The translations under genes were made by a program, and so were the position numbers. A model generated the notes under the pieces. It searched no databases. It saw only the letters and a program-made list of their open reading frames with translations, and had not been told where the DNA came from. A stretch of DNA of 64,000 nucleotides. Source: CAYQJS01 sp964417895. GTDB lineage: Bacteria > Chloroflexota > UBA6077 > SHYK01. Of this stretch, positions 26,265 through 36,200 are shown one piece after another. Within the stretch, counting starts at the first letter, position 1. Every line of letters begins with the position of its first letter. The stretch covers positions 1-64,000 of the forward strand of contig CAYQJS010000023.1 of assembly GCA_964417895.1 (NCBI GenBank), read 5' to 3'.

Positions 26265-26319
26265 GGCGGAGCGCAAGAACGCTCGCTCCTTCCAGTCTCG
26301 TGGCGAGCGCCTCGGCCTT

Positions 26320-26347
26320 GTCCCCGGTCCCCTGTCCCCTGTCCCCT
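26320..26347. repeat. heptamer array (GTCCCCT)4
   Basis: Four units of GTCCCCN lie upstream of the 2,3-dehydratase start. They continue the period-seven theme seen at 7591, 20937, 21777, 22583 and 42318. Confidence 0.85.
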
Positions 26348-26353
26348 GCATGT

Positions 26354-26506
26354 TAGTACAAGATCGCCGACGTTTGTGGCCCCCCTCTCCCTAGCCCTCC
26401 CCGCCAGGGGGGAGGGGACAGGCCCGCGACACCCTCCCCCCTCGACGGGGGAGGGTGGGGGAGAGGTTGAAACCCGTGGGTCACGGATTTACGCGACGCT
26501 GTACTA
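26354..26506. repeat. MITE-like palindromic element with TAGTACA/TGTACTA ends
   Basis: The 153-bp element starts with TAGTACA and ends with its reverse complement TGTACTA. Inside are GC hairpins (CCCCTCTCCC ... GGGAGG and CCCTCCCCCCTCGACGGGGGAGGG). The right end supplies the TAG stop codon of the ketoisomerase gene at 26504-26506. No transposase is nearby, so any movement would be in trans. Confidence 0.7.
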
Positions 26507-26917
26507 GGCATGCGATGTGAGCCTCAGGTATTCGTCCCAGTCGCGGATCACTTTCGGGGGATCGTAGTGCGTGCTGGCAGCCGCCAGGCAGACGGTTTCG
26601 GGCGTGAAGTCGTACAGCCTGGCCCAGATCATCGCCGGGATGAACAGCCCCAGGCTCGGCCGGGCCAGCTCGTAGGTTGCGCAATGCAAGGCATCGCGCA
26701 AGTCTACGCGCATCGTGCCGTGCAGGCAGACCAGGAGCTGGTCGGTGTCCGGGTGGGCATGGCCTCCTCGCTCGAAGGGAGGAGTGACCCCGTACACGTA
26801 GTAGATCCGTCGAATCGGGAACGGGACTTCGGCATCGGTCTCCATGGCCGAGAGGAAGCCGCGCGCATCCCCGTGGGTCGGGATCTCTACGGTTCGCGCG
26901 CCGGCCAGCTTCGCCAT
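26504..26917 (-). CDS. cupin sugar 3,4-ketoisomerase (FdtA/QdtA-like)
   Basis: The 137-residue single-domain cupin has the family's metal-free catalytic pocket in RGGHAHPDTDQLL (two His) followed by LVCLHGTMRVDLRD, and a late strand FIPAMIWARLYDF. The N-terminal GDARGFLSAME and IRRIYYVYGV are typical of FdtA-like enzymes, which convert dTDP-4-keto-6-deoxyglucose to the 3-keto isomer before C-3 amination. The ATG is preceded by GGAGAG, as in the GT2 gene upstream. It is the first sugar-modifying gene in a minus-strand run. Its stop codon lies within the terminal repeat of the MITE-like element. Confidence 0.88.
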   Translation of the reverse strand: MAKLAGARTVEIPTHGDARGFLSAMETDAEVPFPIRRIYYVYGVTPPFERGGHAHPDTDQLLVCLHGTMRVDLRDALHCATYELARPSLGLFIPAMIWARLYDFTPETVCLAAASTHYDPPKVIRDWDEYLRLTSHA

Positions 26918-26986
26918 GCTCTCCGTCCCTGAGCGGACTGCGACGGCCGTTGGTGCGAAGGTCGGAGTGTCTCCCGGGAGGTCACG

Positions 26987-27763
26987 TCAGCCGGGCGTCC
27001 GGGAGCTGGGGGCGGCAACGGCTGGCGCATGCCCGTCCTGGATCGGAGCGGCGACGGCATGCGGGCTCGACGACTCCTTTTTGAGCACCAGACGCTGCCA
27101 GAGCCGCATGAGATCCAATCCGGTGCGGAACACGCGGCGGAAGTTGAAGAACTGGGATATCCCGAACGCACGGTGGTAGTGATGGACCGGCACCTGAACG
27201 ATTCGGAACCCGGCGTCCTGGATTTTCTTCATCAGCTCGACGCAGATGATGCCGCTGTTGGACTCCAGATGCACGACGTCGAAAACGTGGCGGCGGATCA
27301 GCCGGAAATCGCAGTCCACGTCCTGTAGCTTCAGGCCGAAGGCGATGCGCACGACGTGGTGGTAGACGCGGCCGATGACCTTGCGGCTGATAGGGTCGTT
27401 GCGGTGGATCTTGTAGCCGTTCACCATGTCTACGTCGTCGCGGAGGACCTTGTAGAGGACCGCCCATTCGCGCGGGTCGTACTGGGCGTCCCCATCAGTG
27501 TAGAAAACCAGATCCTTCGTGGCGTTGCCGAAGCCGCTGCGCAGCGCACCTCCGTACCCGCGGTTGATGGGATGGGTGACGACACGCAGCTGTGGATATC
27601 GGGTCCGCAAGTCGGCGAGGATCTCGCCACAGTGGTCGGGGCTGCCATCGTTGACGACGATAATCTCGTAGTCGTCGGTGAGCTGGCGGAGCGTCATGTC
27701 GGCGACGACCACCATAGAGGCTATGGTGCCGCTGTCATTGTAGGCAGGGAAGAACCCGGTCAT
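26987..27763 (-). CDS. GT2-family glycosyltransferase, polyprenyl-phosphate sugar transferase-like (DPM1/CsbB type)
   Basis: From the ATG at 27763 this is a 258-residue GT-A enzyme with FFPAYNDSG, the nucleotide-binding VVNDGSPD, NRGYGGALRSGF and the metal-binding YTDGDAQYDP, ending with the HYHRAFGISQFF region typical of dolichol- or polyprenyl-phosphate sugar synthases. It lacks the C-terminal helices of CsbB, so it is probably peripheral on the membrane. Its product, a lipid-linked sugar, would be used by a GT-C enzyme such as the YfhO-like protein at the end of this cluster. A TTG at 27775 is less likely because GGAGAG sits directly before 27763. The last 30 residues are a Pro/Ala-rich tail. 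Confidence 0.9.
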   Translation of the reverse strand: MTGFFPAYNDSGTIASMVVVADMTLRQLTDDYEIIVVNDGSPDHCGEILADLRTRYPQLRVVTHPINRGYGGALRSGFGNATKDLVFYTDGDAQYDPREWAVLYKVLRDDVDMVNGYKIHRNDPISRKVIGRVYHHVVRIAFGLKLQDVDCDFRLIRRHVFDVVHLESNSGIICVELMKKIQDAGFRIVQVPVHHYHRAFGISQFFNFRRVFRTGLDLMRLWQRLVLKKESSSPHAVAAPIQDGHAPAVAAPSSRTPG

Positions 27764-28238
27764 GCTCTCCGGCAATGGGCTGCATGCCTCCCGGGTCTGA
27801 GTCTGGCTGAGGGGATCCGCACGGGGGCGAACCGCGCAGCACGGTACCAGAAGGCCGGGCCAAGCGTCAAGCTCGCTACGCTACTCAGGTGCGCCCTGAG
27901 TTAGCGCGGTTACGCCGGACGTGAAAAAGGCGGGTGTGCCAAGCCAGCCCCCTCCCCCCTTGCGGGGGAGGGCTGGGGTGGGGGGTAGTATCTCCCAAGT
28001 ACACCATGACGGATCAACGCCCCCATCCGGTGTGGCCACACACTGACTCTGGTAGGTTCCGGGATGGGAGCGCCGGCCCAAATCGGGTGCTTCGTCTTGC
28101 GCTGGCCGCGGCCGCTACCCCCCACCCTAACCCTCCCCCTCAAGGGGGGAGGGGACAAACCCCTCGCCCGTCGCGCAACTAGCCGGCGGCGAGGGCAGGC
28201 GACGCGTTTTCTCGAAGAGGACGACCCAGGCCCGGGTG
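27764..28238. other. intergenic region with inverted GC palindromes
   Basis: No gene is convincing in either strand. The region holds two inverted GC-palindrome elements (27947-28165, listed separately) and a central 150-bp segment without recognisable coding sequence. Promoter signals for the sugar cluster could be here, but I see none I would defend. Confidence 0.6.
27947..28165. repeat. pair of inverted GC palindromes flanking about 120 bp of unique sequence
   Basis: On the left, CCCCCTCCCCCTTGCGGGGGAGGG is followed by CTGGGGTGGGGGGTAG; on the right, CTACCCCCCACCCTAACC is followed by CCTCCCCCTCAAGGGGGGAGGGG. The inner edges (GGTGGGGGGTAG and CTACCCCCCACC) are exact reverse complements, so the whole can form a stem around the unique segment. 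Confidence 0.8.
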
Positions 28239-29885
28239 CTAGGGCTCGCGAGCGCGCACGACGTTGTAGGCGAGGATAGGGCGCAGCAACCCCTTCAGCT
28301 GCAGGTCTCCTATCGGCTCCAGCTCGACCGCGTCCTCCACGGCAGCGAACACCCGCTGGTTCACGAGGATCTGGCTGTCAGCCGCTTCCGCGCACAGCCG
28401 GGCGGCCACGTTGGTGACCGCGCCTATGGCGCCGTAGTCGAAACGCCCCTCGAAGCCGATGCGGCCGAGAGTGGCATACCCGGTGGCAATGCCGACACCG
28501 AATCCCAGGCTGTAGCCGTGCCTCCGCCAGCTTTCGGCCAGCGCCGCCGCCCGGTGGCGCATGGCCAGCGCCATCCGCGTGGCCCTGAGCGCCGGGTCGG
28601 GGCAAGGCACCGGGTCGTTGAAGAAGATCATCATGCCGTCCCCGGCGAAGTGCTCCAGAGTGCCCTCGTGGCTGAAGATAAGCTCGCCCATGGCCGCGTG
28701 GTACTCCCGCAACACCCGCATGAGCTCCTCTGGCTCCGCGATCTCGGCGAAAGCGGTAAACCCGCGCAGGTCGCAGAAGGCGACGGTGATCTCCTGGCGG
28801 TGGCTTTCCAGCGCCTTGTCTCCGCCCTGGGAGCCGATCAGATCTGCGACCTGCGGGGACAGAAACCTTCTGAGGCCGTTCAGCCGCTGCAGCTCCTCAA
28901 CCTGCTGTCGGACCCGGTCTTCGAGAGTCCTGTTCAGCTCGACAAGCTCGGCGGCCTGGGCTTCGATCGTGGTGAGGTGGCGCTTCTCCTGGTCGCGAAG
29001 GCGTTTCTTCTCGAGGCATGCTCCGACGCGCGCCTGGAGGAGTACGAGGTCAAACGGTTTCGAGAGATAGTCCTCTGCACCCATCTCGAGGCAGCGGGCG
29101 ATACTCTCGACCTCATCCAGGGCGGAGATCATGATGAAGGGGATGTCCCGCAGATGCTCATCAGCGTGCCGCAGCTCCAGCATCTGGTAACCGCTCATCT
29201 CGGGCATGAGCACGTCAAGCAGCACCAGATCGATGTCTGCCCGCTCGAGTAGCTGCAGCGCCTCCCGCCCGCTAGCTGCGCTCGATACCCGATAGCCTAG
29301 CCGCTCGAGCCGCCGGGCGAGCACGTCGCGGTTCACCTTGTTGTCGTCGACAACGAGCAAAGACGCGGGATCGGTCTCGGCCACCTGGATCGGCACCCCA
29401 GCGCGCGCAGGTATCGACTCGGACTCCTCGGCCTCATCCACGCCCACGTCGATGAGGCCGAGGAGCTCGTTGGCGGCAGCCTCGATAGGCTGGAGGTCCG
29501 CGGCCACCTCCGGCCGATCGGTAGACACAGCCAGCAGGTCCCGGGTGCGCTCGGCCACATCGCGGAGCAGCTCGGCCATAGCGCTCCGAATTCCGCTGTC
29601 CTGCCCGGGGGAGATGATCCCATCGTCCGCCTGTCGCAGCAGCTCGTCGACGAGGCCAAGGATTTTTCGCCCATCGGCTTGGATGGCCTTCAACTGAGGC
29701 ACCAGGGCCTCGATGCCCTGCTCGCCGGCCTCCTCGAGGAGCAACTCGCTGCACCCCAGGATGTGGTTAACGGGGGTGCGCAGCTCGTGCCGTGCTGCGC
29801 GAGCTATGGCTCCCTCCCCCTCGACGGGGGGGAGCCTGCCCTGAGCCTGTCGAAGGGGTTGGGGAGGGGGTGAAGCATCAGTCAT
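28239..29885 (-). CDS. HisKA-REC-class III nucleotide cyclase hybrid
   Basis: The 548 residues contain a HisKA-like dimerisation helix with a phosphorylatable His33 (RHELRTPVNH) but no HATPase domain, a helical linker, a receiver domain (about 175-290; Asp224 in LLDVLMPEMSG, Lys276 in LSKPFD), a coiled coil (about 290-335) and a class III cyclase domain (about 362-540). The cyclase has metal-binding Asp372 (FCDLRGFTAF) and Asp416 (AGDGMM) and transition-state residues Asn492 and Arg496, but His412 and Ala489 replace the usual adenine-selecting Lys and Asp. It should make a cyclic nucleotide under phosphorelay control. Residues 6-25 come from an inserted repeat. The ATG overlaps the receiver gene stop by 4 bp. 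Confidence 0.88.
   Translation of the reverse strand: MTDASPPPQPLRQAQGRLPPVEGEGAIARAARHELRTPVNHILGCSELLLEEAGEQGIEALVPQLKAIQADGRKILGLVDELLRQADDGIISPGQDSGIRSAMAELLRDVAERTRDLLAVSTDRPEVAADLQPIEAAANELLGLIDVGVDEAEESESIPARAGVPIQVAETDPASLLVVDDNKVNRDVLARRLERLGYRVSSAASGREALQLLERADIDLVLLDVLMPEMSGYQMLELRHADEHLRDIPFIMISALDEVESIARCLEMGAEDYLSKPFDLVLLQARVGACLEKKRLRDQEKRHLTTIEAQAAELVELNRTLEDRVRQQVEELQRLNGLRRFLSPQVADLIGSQGGDKALESHRQEITVAFCDLRGFTAFAEIAEPEELMRVLREYHAAMGELIFSHEGTLEHFAGDGMMIFFNDPVPCPDPALRATRMALAMRHRAAALAESWRRHGYSLGFGVGIATGYATLGRIGFEGRFDYGAIGAVTNVAARLCAEAADSQILVNQRVFAAVEDAVELEPIGDLQLKGLLRPILAYNVVRAREP
29808..29870. repeat. GC palindrome with GCCCTGAGCCTGTCGAAGGG core inside the hybrid cyclase gene
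   Basis: A CCTCCCCCTCGACGGGGGGAG hairpin is followed by CCTGCCCTGAGCCTGTCGAAGGG and GGTTGGGGAGGGGG. It is translated in frame as the segment PPPQPLRQAQGRLPPVEGEG near the N terminus. The CTGTCGAAGG core recurs at 31376 and 54947. Confidence 0.85.
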
Positions 29886-30262
29886 GAGCCTGAGCCTACT
29901 CGCTGCAACTGCGCCTCGATCTTCCCCAACAATCGGTCGATGTCGATGGGCTTGACGTCGTAGTCGTCACAGCCGGCGCTCAGCGCCTGCTCGCGGTCGC
30001 CCACCATGGCGTGAGCTGTGAGCGCTATGACGGGGATGCCCTGGGTGGCTCGCGTGGACTTGACGCGCTTCGTGGCCTCCCAGCCGTCGAGCACCGGCAG
30101 ACTCATGTCCATCAAGATCAGGTCTGGCAGCTCCGAAGCAGCCACTGCCACCCCTTCGGCCCCATCCCCGGCGGTAACAACCTCGAACCCGCGCCGCTCC
30201 AGCCGGCGCACGAGGATGCGCTGGTTGACCTCGTTGTCCTCGACCACCAGGATCTTCGTCAA
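29882..30262 (-). CDS. stand-alone response regulator receiver domain
   Basis: The 126 residues form a single CheY-like domain: ILVVEDNEVNQ at the start (acidic pair Glu8, Asp9), the phosphoacceptor Asp52 in LMDMSLPVLDG, Thr in IALTAHAM and Lys in YDVKPID. There is no output domain, so it passes a phosphoryl group or binds a partner. The start is a TTG with AGGAGG about 11 bases upstream. It lies 22 bp after the giant hybrid kinase and overlaps the HisKA-REC-cyclase gene by 4 bp, so the three form one phosphorelay operon. The arrangement suggests the kinase signals through this receiver to the cyclase hybrid. Confidence 0.93.
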   Translation of the reverse strand: MTKILVVEDNEVNQRILVRRLERRGFEVVTAGDGAEGVAVAASELPDLILMDMSLPVLDGWEATKRVKSTRATQGIPVIALTAHAMVGDREQALSAGCDDYDVKPIDIDRLLGKIEAQLQRVGSGS

Positions 30263-30284
30263 ATCTAAACCGCCTCCTGGGACC

Positions 30285-33200
30285 TCATTTCCGCCGAGCG
30301 ACGCTCGCCGCCACCAGGCGCTGCACCTCGGCGAGCAGCTCCTCGCGGCGGTAGGCGCCCTTCATGAGGATGCGCTCCACCGAGCCGCTCAGCCGCTGCC
30401 GCTCTTCGGCCGTCAGGTCCTTCGCGGTGATGACCACGACGGGGATCGTGCGCCAGTCCTCGCTGTGGCGCAGCTCGGCCACGAACTCGAACCCATCCAT
30501 CTCGGGCATCATCAGGTCGAGCAGGATGGCGTCGATCCTCCCCGCTCGCAACCGCTCCAACGCCTCGTGTCCGTTTGCCGCCTCCACCACGTCCCAGGTC
30601 CCCGCCAGTCCCCGTCGAAGCGAGGCACGAGCTGATGGGTCGTCGTCGACCACCAGCACGGCGGCGGTACCGTGGTCGCGGCGGTACCGGTCCAGCACAG
30701 CGACCAGCCGGTTGCGGTCGACTGGCTTGGAGAGAAACTCGTCGGCACCCAGCGCGTAGCCAAGATTCCGGTCGTCCAGGATTGTGAGGATGACGACCGG
30801 GATGTCGGCCAGCTCCGAGTCCGCCTTGAGGGCGGAAAGCACGGCCCAGCCGTCCATGCCGGGCATCAGCACATCCAGGGTGATAGCGTTCGGGCGCAGC
30901 TCCCGGGCCAGGCGGAGCCCCTCCTCCCCACTCACCGCGGTTGCGACGGCGAATCCCTCCCCCTCCAGGTAGCGCCGGATTACCTCCCGGGCAGCCGCGT
31001 CGTCGTCGATGGCCAGCACCAGGGTTCTGGCTCCCTCTCCCTCTCGGAGAGTGCTGGGGTGAGTGCGGCCCCCCTCCGCCGGCTGAGTGCTAGCTGGCGC
31101 CACTCGCACATCGGCCGGCAGCGTGACGGTGAAGGTAGAGCCCTGGCCCGGCGTGCTCTCAACGGCGACCTCGCCACCCATCATCTGGCAGAACTGCCGG
31201 GTGATAGCCAGGCCCAGGCCGGTACCGCCATATTTCCGGGTCGTGGATGCGTCGGCCTGGCTAAACGCCTCGAACAGCCGGCCCATCTGGTCCTCGCTCA
31301 GGCCCACGCCGGTGTCGGTCACGGCGAACGTGATCGTGGACGCGGGCTCCCTCTCCCCCTGGGAGAGAGCCTGCCCTGAGCTTGTCGAAGGGGTTGGGAT
31401 GAGGGCCGGTTCTCGCTCGACTCTGAGCGTGACGGTCCCATTCTCCGTGAACTTGGCCGCGTTCGAGAGGAGGTTCAGCAGACACTGACGCACTTTGGTG
31501 AGGTCCGCATGCATCTGCCCGAGCCCGTCGACCGCCTCCACCACCAGGGTATTCCCGTTCTTCTCGATCAACGGGAGCGCCACTGCTTGCACATCCCGCA
31601 CCAGGTCGGCCACCGCGAAGTCCTCCAGGTAGAGGTCCATACGGCCAGCCTCGACCTTCGAGAGGTCCAGGATGTCGTTGATGAGGCCGAGCAGGTGTTT
31701 GCCGGCTGAGTTGATCTCCTGGAGGTCCGCCAGATACTGCTCGTCACCCGCATCGGTCGCGTCCTCCTGCAAGATCTCGCTGAAGGAGATGATGGCGTTG
31801 AGCGGGGTGCGCAGCTCGTGGGACATGTTGGCCAGGAACTCGCTCTTGTGGTGGCTGGCCACTTCCAACTGCTCGTTCTTCTCGCGGATCTCCTCGATCA
31901 AGCCTGAGATAGCGATGGCGATAGCAGCCTGGGCAGCGAAGGTCTCCAGCAGCTCGATCTGACGCTCACTGAAGGGTTCGGGCTCGAGTCGCCGCGCGAC
32001 GATCACGCCTTGTGCCCGCCCCTCGTGGACCAAGGGCACGGCGAGGTAACCCCGCGGGCCCCCTTGCTCCGCGGCCGCGCGGATCGCCGCGTACTGGCTC
32101 TGCGCGAGGGCGTCCGGCACGTGGATGGTGCGCAGCTCGGTGAGGGCCTGGCCGGTGAAGCGGGATGTGTCCACCGGGATTTCGTCGACGGCTGCGACCC
32201 CGGAACCCGATCGCGCCGCGTGGTGCAGGACGCCCTCATGCTCGATATAGATGGTGGCGTCGGTCGCATTGCAGACGCGGGTGGCTCGCTCGGCTACGGC
32301 GTTCAGCACGAGCTGGAGCTGGTCCGGCGCGGCCGACATGACCTCGAGCACCTCGGCGGTCGCCGTCTGTTGGGCGAGTGACTCGGTCAGGTCCTGGTTG
32401 CGCGCCTGCAGCTCCTCGAAGAGCCGTACGTTTTCGATGGCGATGACCGCCTGATCGGCAAACGTCTCCAGGAGCTTGATCTGCGCGTCGGTGAAGGGAC
32501 GCACTTCGGTGCGTCGGATGGCAATGAAGCCGATTCCGCCTGTCTCTCCGCGGAGCGGGGCCATCAACGAAGTGCGGACGCCGCTCTGCTGGGAAAGGCG
32601 CCGCCCATACACTGAGCCTTCTGCCAACATATCCCTGAAGTGAACGGTCTCGCCCTGACGTATCGTGCGCCAAGACGCGCTGCCAGGAAGGATCGGAGCT
32701 GGCTGGTCGGGGAGCGGCAGCGCCCCATATGCAGCGACCGGTCGCGCGACGTCGCCATCCGCGAGCATGATCGCGGCGTTCGCGGTGTCGCACACGCGGG
32801 CGGCGCTCTCGCAAATGGCGTCCAGCACGGGCTGTACGTCCGTCGGCGAGCGGCTGATGATGCTGAGCACCTCCGCGGTGGCCGTCTGGTGTTCCAGGGC
32901 CTCGTGGAGCGCCGCGTTGCGTTCCTCCAGCTCGTGGAACAGCCGCACGTTCTCGATTGCGATGACGGCCTGATCGGCGAACGTTTCGAGCATCCCGACC
33001 TGCTTATCGGTGAAAGCACCCGGCTCGGCCCTATTGATTTGAATAAGGCCGATCGCCTCACCTTCGCGCAGCAGTGGCACATTGAGCAGCGCCAGAAAGG
33101 GCACGCGGCCAGCGCGCACGAGTTCGCGCAGCGTTTCGTACGTCGTCTCCCGTGTGTCAGGAACCTGCACAGGACGGCGCGTTCGGAACGCCTCAGCGGC

Positions 33201-36200
33201 TGGACCGGGCCCGTCGACTGCAAGTCGGAGCAGCGTTGACTGCAGACTGCCACAGGTAGCCACGATCGCCAGCTCGGCCCCTTCCAGGAGGCGGACGCTG
33301 GAGTCGGTCGCGCCGGTTAGTCGCGCCGCGCTCTCCACGATGGCATCGAGCACCGGCTGCACGTCGGTGGGGGACTGGCTGATGATCTCCAGGATGTGGT
33401 TGGTGGCGGCCTGCTCTTCGAGGGTCTCGGCCTGCTCGCGGGTTTTCTGCTGTAGCTCGTCGAAGAGACGCGCGTTCTCGATCGCGATTACGGCTTGGTT
33501 GGCGAACGTCTCCATGAGCTTGATTTGGGCGTCGGTGAACGGGCGGACCTCGGGGCGGCGAAGGCTGAATGCCCCCACGAGCTGCCCTTGCTGCTGCAAT
33601 GGAACAAAGAGCTGAGTCCGTCGCACGATCTGGTTATCTCGCAGAGTGGGAAAATCGTCCTGAGCCAGGGCATCATGGATATGCAGGGTTCCGCGCTCGG
33701 CGACCCAGCGGTACTGGGGTAGGTCGAGGCTTAGGGGGTTACCGGTCGGGATACCGCCAAAGTGAGCTCGCACAATGAGTGAGTCGCCCTCGACGAGGCG
33801 GAGGAGCACGTCGTCCACGCCACAGACACGGGCGGCGCTCTCGACGATCGCATCCAGCACGGGCTGTACGTCGGTAGGTGAGCGGCTGATGATGCTGAGC
33901 ACCTCGGCCGTCGCCGTCTGGTGCTCCAGGGCCTCGCGCAGGGCGGCGTTGCGCTCCTCCAGCTCGTGGAACAGCCGCACGTTCTCGATGGCGATCACTG
34001 CCTGGTCGGCGAAGATCTCGATCAGCTTGATCTGCCGCTCGGTGAATGGCTGGACCTCGGCCCGCCGAAGAGTGATTGCTCCGACAGGCTTTCCGCGTTG
34101 GCGAAGCGACACGTTCAGCATTGTCCGGGCTCCGGACTGGCTGTCGCGGCTCGCCGGAAACTCATCCTGAGTACGCACGTCAGGCAGGTGAAGCGTGCCA
34201 AGTTCGAACACCCGACGGACCATCGGATCGTCCAAACTCATCGCTCCACGGGTCTGGGGGATGGGACCAACGTGTGCAGCAGGGGCGGCCAGCTCGTTAC
34301 CTTCGACCAGGCGCAACAGCACGTCGTCCGTACCGCACACGCGCGCCGCGCTCTCGACGATAGCGTCGAGCACGGGCTGCACGTCGGTGGGGGATTGGCT
34401 GATGATCTCCAGGATGTGGTTGGTGGCGGCCTGCTCCTCAAGAGTTTCGGCTTGCTCCCGCGTCTTTTGCTGGAGCTCGTCGAACAGCCGGGCGTTTTCG
34501 ATGGCGATCACGGCCTGGTCCGCGAACGTCTCCAGGAGCTTGATCTGAGCCTCTGTGAACGCGCGCGGCTCAACGCGCCGCTCAATCAATTCTCCAACGA
34601 ATTCTCCCTGTCGACGGAGAGGAACGCTGAGGAACGTGCGGTAGGCCCCGGAGGACCCCACCATGGGGAAATCGCTCTGTTCGCGGGCATCGGGAACGTG
34701 GAGCGTGCCGTGCTCCATCATCCAGTTAGCCGAACTTGTGGGATCATCGAGACTCATCTCCACCCGGCCAATGGGGATGGGACCAAAGTGGGCCCGCGCG
34801 ACCGACACATTCCCCTCGTGAAGCCGCAGCGCGACATCATCGATCCCACAGACCCGCGCGGCGCTCTCGACGATGGCGTCCAGCACGGGCTGTACGTCGG
34901 TGGGGGAGCGGCTGATGATGCTGAGCACCTCGGCGGTCGCCGTCTGGTGTTCCAGCGCCTCGCGCAGTGCGGCGTTGCGCTCCTCCAGCTCGTGGAACAG
35001 CCGCACGTTCTCGATGGCGATCACGGCCTGGCGGGCGAAGGACTCCAGGAGCGCGATCTGCTTGTCCGCAAAGGGGAGGGGCTCCACGCGGCGCACGACG
35101 ATAGCGCCGATGGCGAAGTCCTCCCGCTGGAGCGGAGTCATGAGGATGCTCCGGAAGCCCAGGCGTTCCCCGAGCTCCCTCGCCTCCCTGAGCTCGAGGT
35201 CGTCACCCTCGGCAAGGACATCGGGGATGTGGAAGGTCGCGCGGTCCAGGAGCACCCGCTGCGCGGCGTGTGGCACGCTCGCCACCGGGCGCGGCAACTC
35301 CATGGGGGGAATGGGACCGAAGTTCGCCCCCAGGGTGACGGTGTCCCCCTCGCGAAGGACGATGAGCGCGTCCCGAGCGCCGCAGACCTGCGCGGCCTTC
35401 TCCGCTATGGCCTCCAGCACCGGCTGCACGTCGGTGGGGGACTGGCTGATGATCTCCAGGATGTGGTTGGTGGCGGCCTGCTCCTCGAGGGTCTCCGCTT
35501 GCTCGCGCGTCTTCCGCTGCAGTTCATCAAAGAGCCGGGCATTCTCGATCGCGATGACGGCCTGGTCGGCAAAGGTCTCGAGAAGGCGGATCTCGTCGTC
35601 GATGAAGCGCCGGACGACGGTGCGCCAGGTGACGATGCAGCCGATTGGTACGCCCTCTCTGAGCAGCGGTACGCCCACGATGCTGCGGATGCCCACCTGG
35701 TCCCTCGGTGCGAAGTTGTACTCGGGGTCTTCTAGGACGTCGTCGAGCTGAACTGTTCGGCCCTGGAGGGCGACGCGCCCCGAGATAGTTCCGTGCTCCA
35801 CGACCCTGGGGGCGCGAATCTGGTCCTCCAACTCGGGCGGCGCCCCAAACGTGGCGGGTGTTAGGATCGCGTCCCCCTCGTAGAGGTGGAGAGTGGCGGT
35901 CCGCGCATCGGTAAGGCGGCCCGCGGCTTCGCAGATGGCATCGAACACAGGCTGGAGATCGGTGGGAGTGCGTGCAATGGCGCGGAGTACCTCAGCCGTC
36001 GCCGTCTGCTGCTCCAGCGCCTCCTTCAGCTCGGCGTTGCGCTCGTTCAGCTCGGTGAATAGTCGGACGTTCTCGATGGCGATCACCGCCTGGTCCGCCA
36101 AAGTTTCGAGCAGCTTGATCTGCCGCTCGCTGAACGGTCGGACCTCGGTGCGACGGAGGATGAAGTAGCCGAGCCGTCGGCCCTGATGCTGCAGTGGGGT

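Noticed and set aside
33921..35751. Long plus-strand reading frames opposite the giant kinase
   Set aside because: They are antisense shadows of a repetitive GC-rich coding region; they lack family motifs and ribosome-binding sites, and the minus-strand frame has clear GAF and kinase domains throughout.
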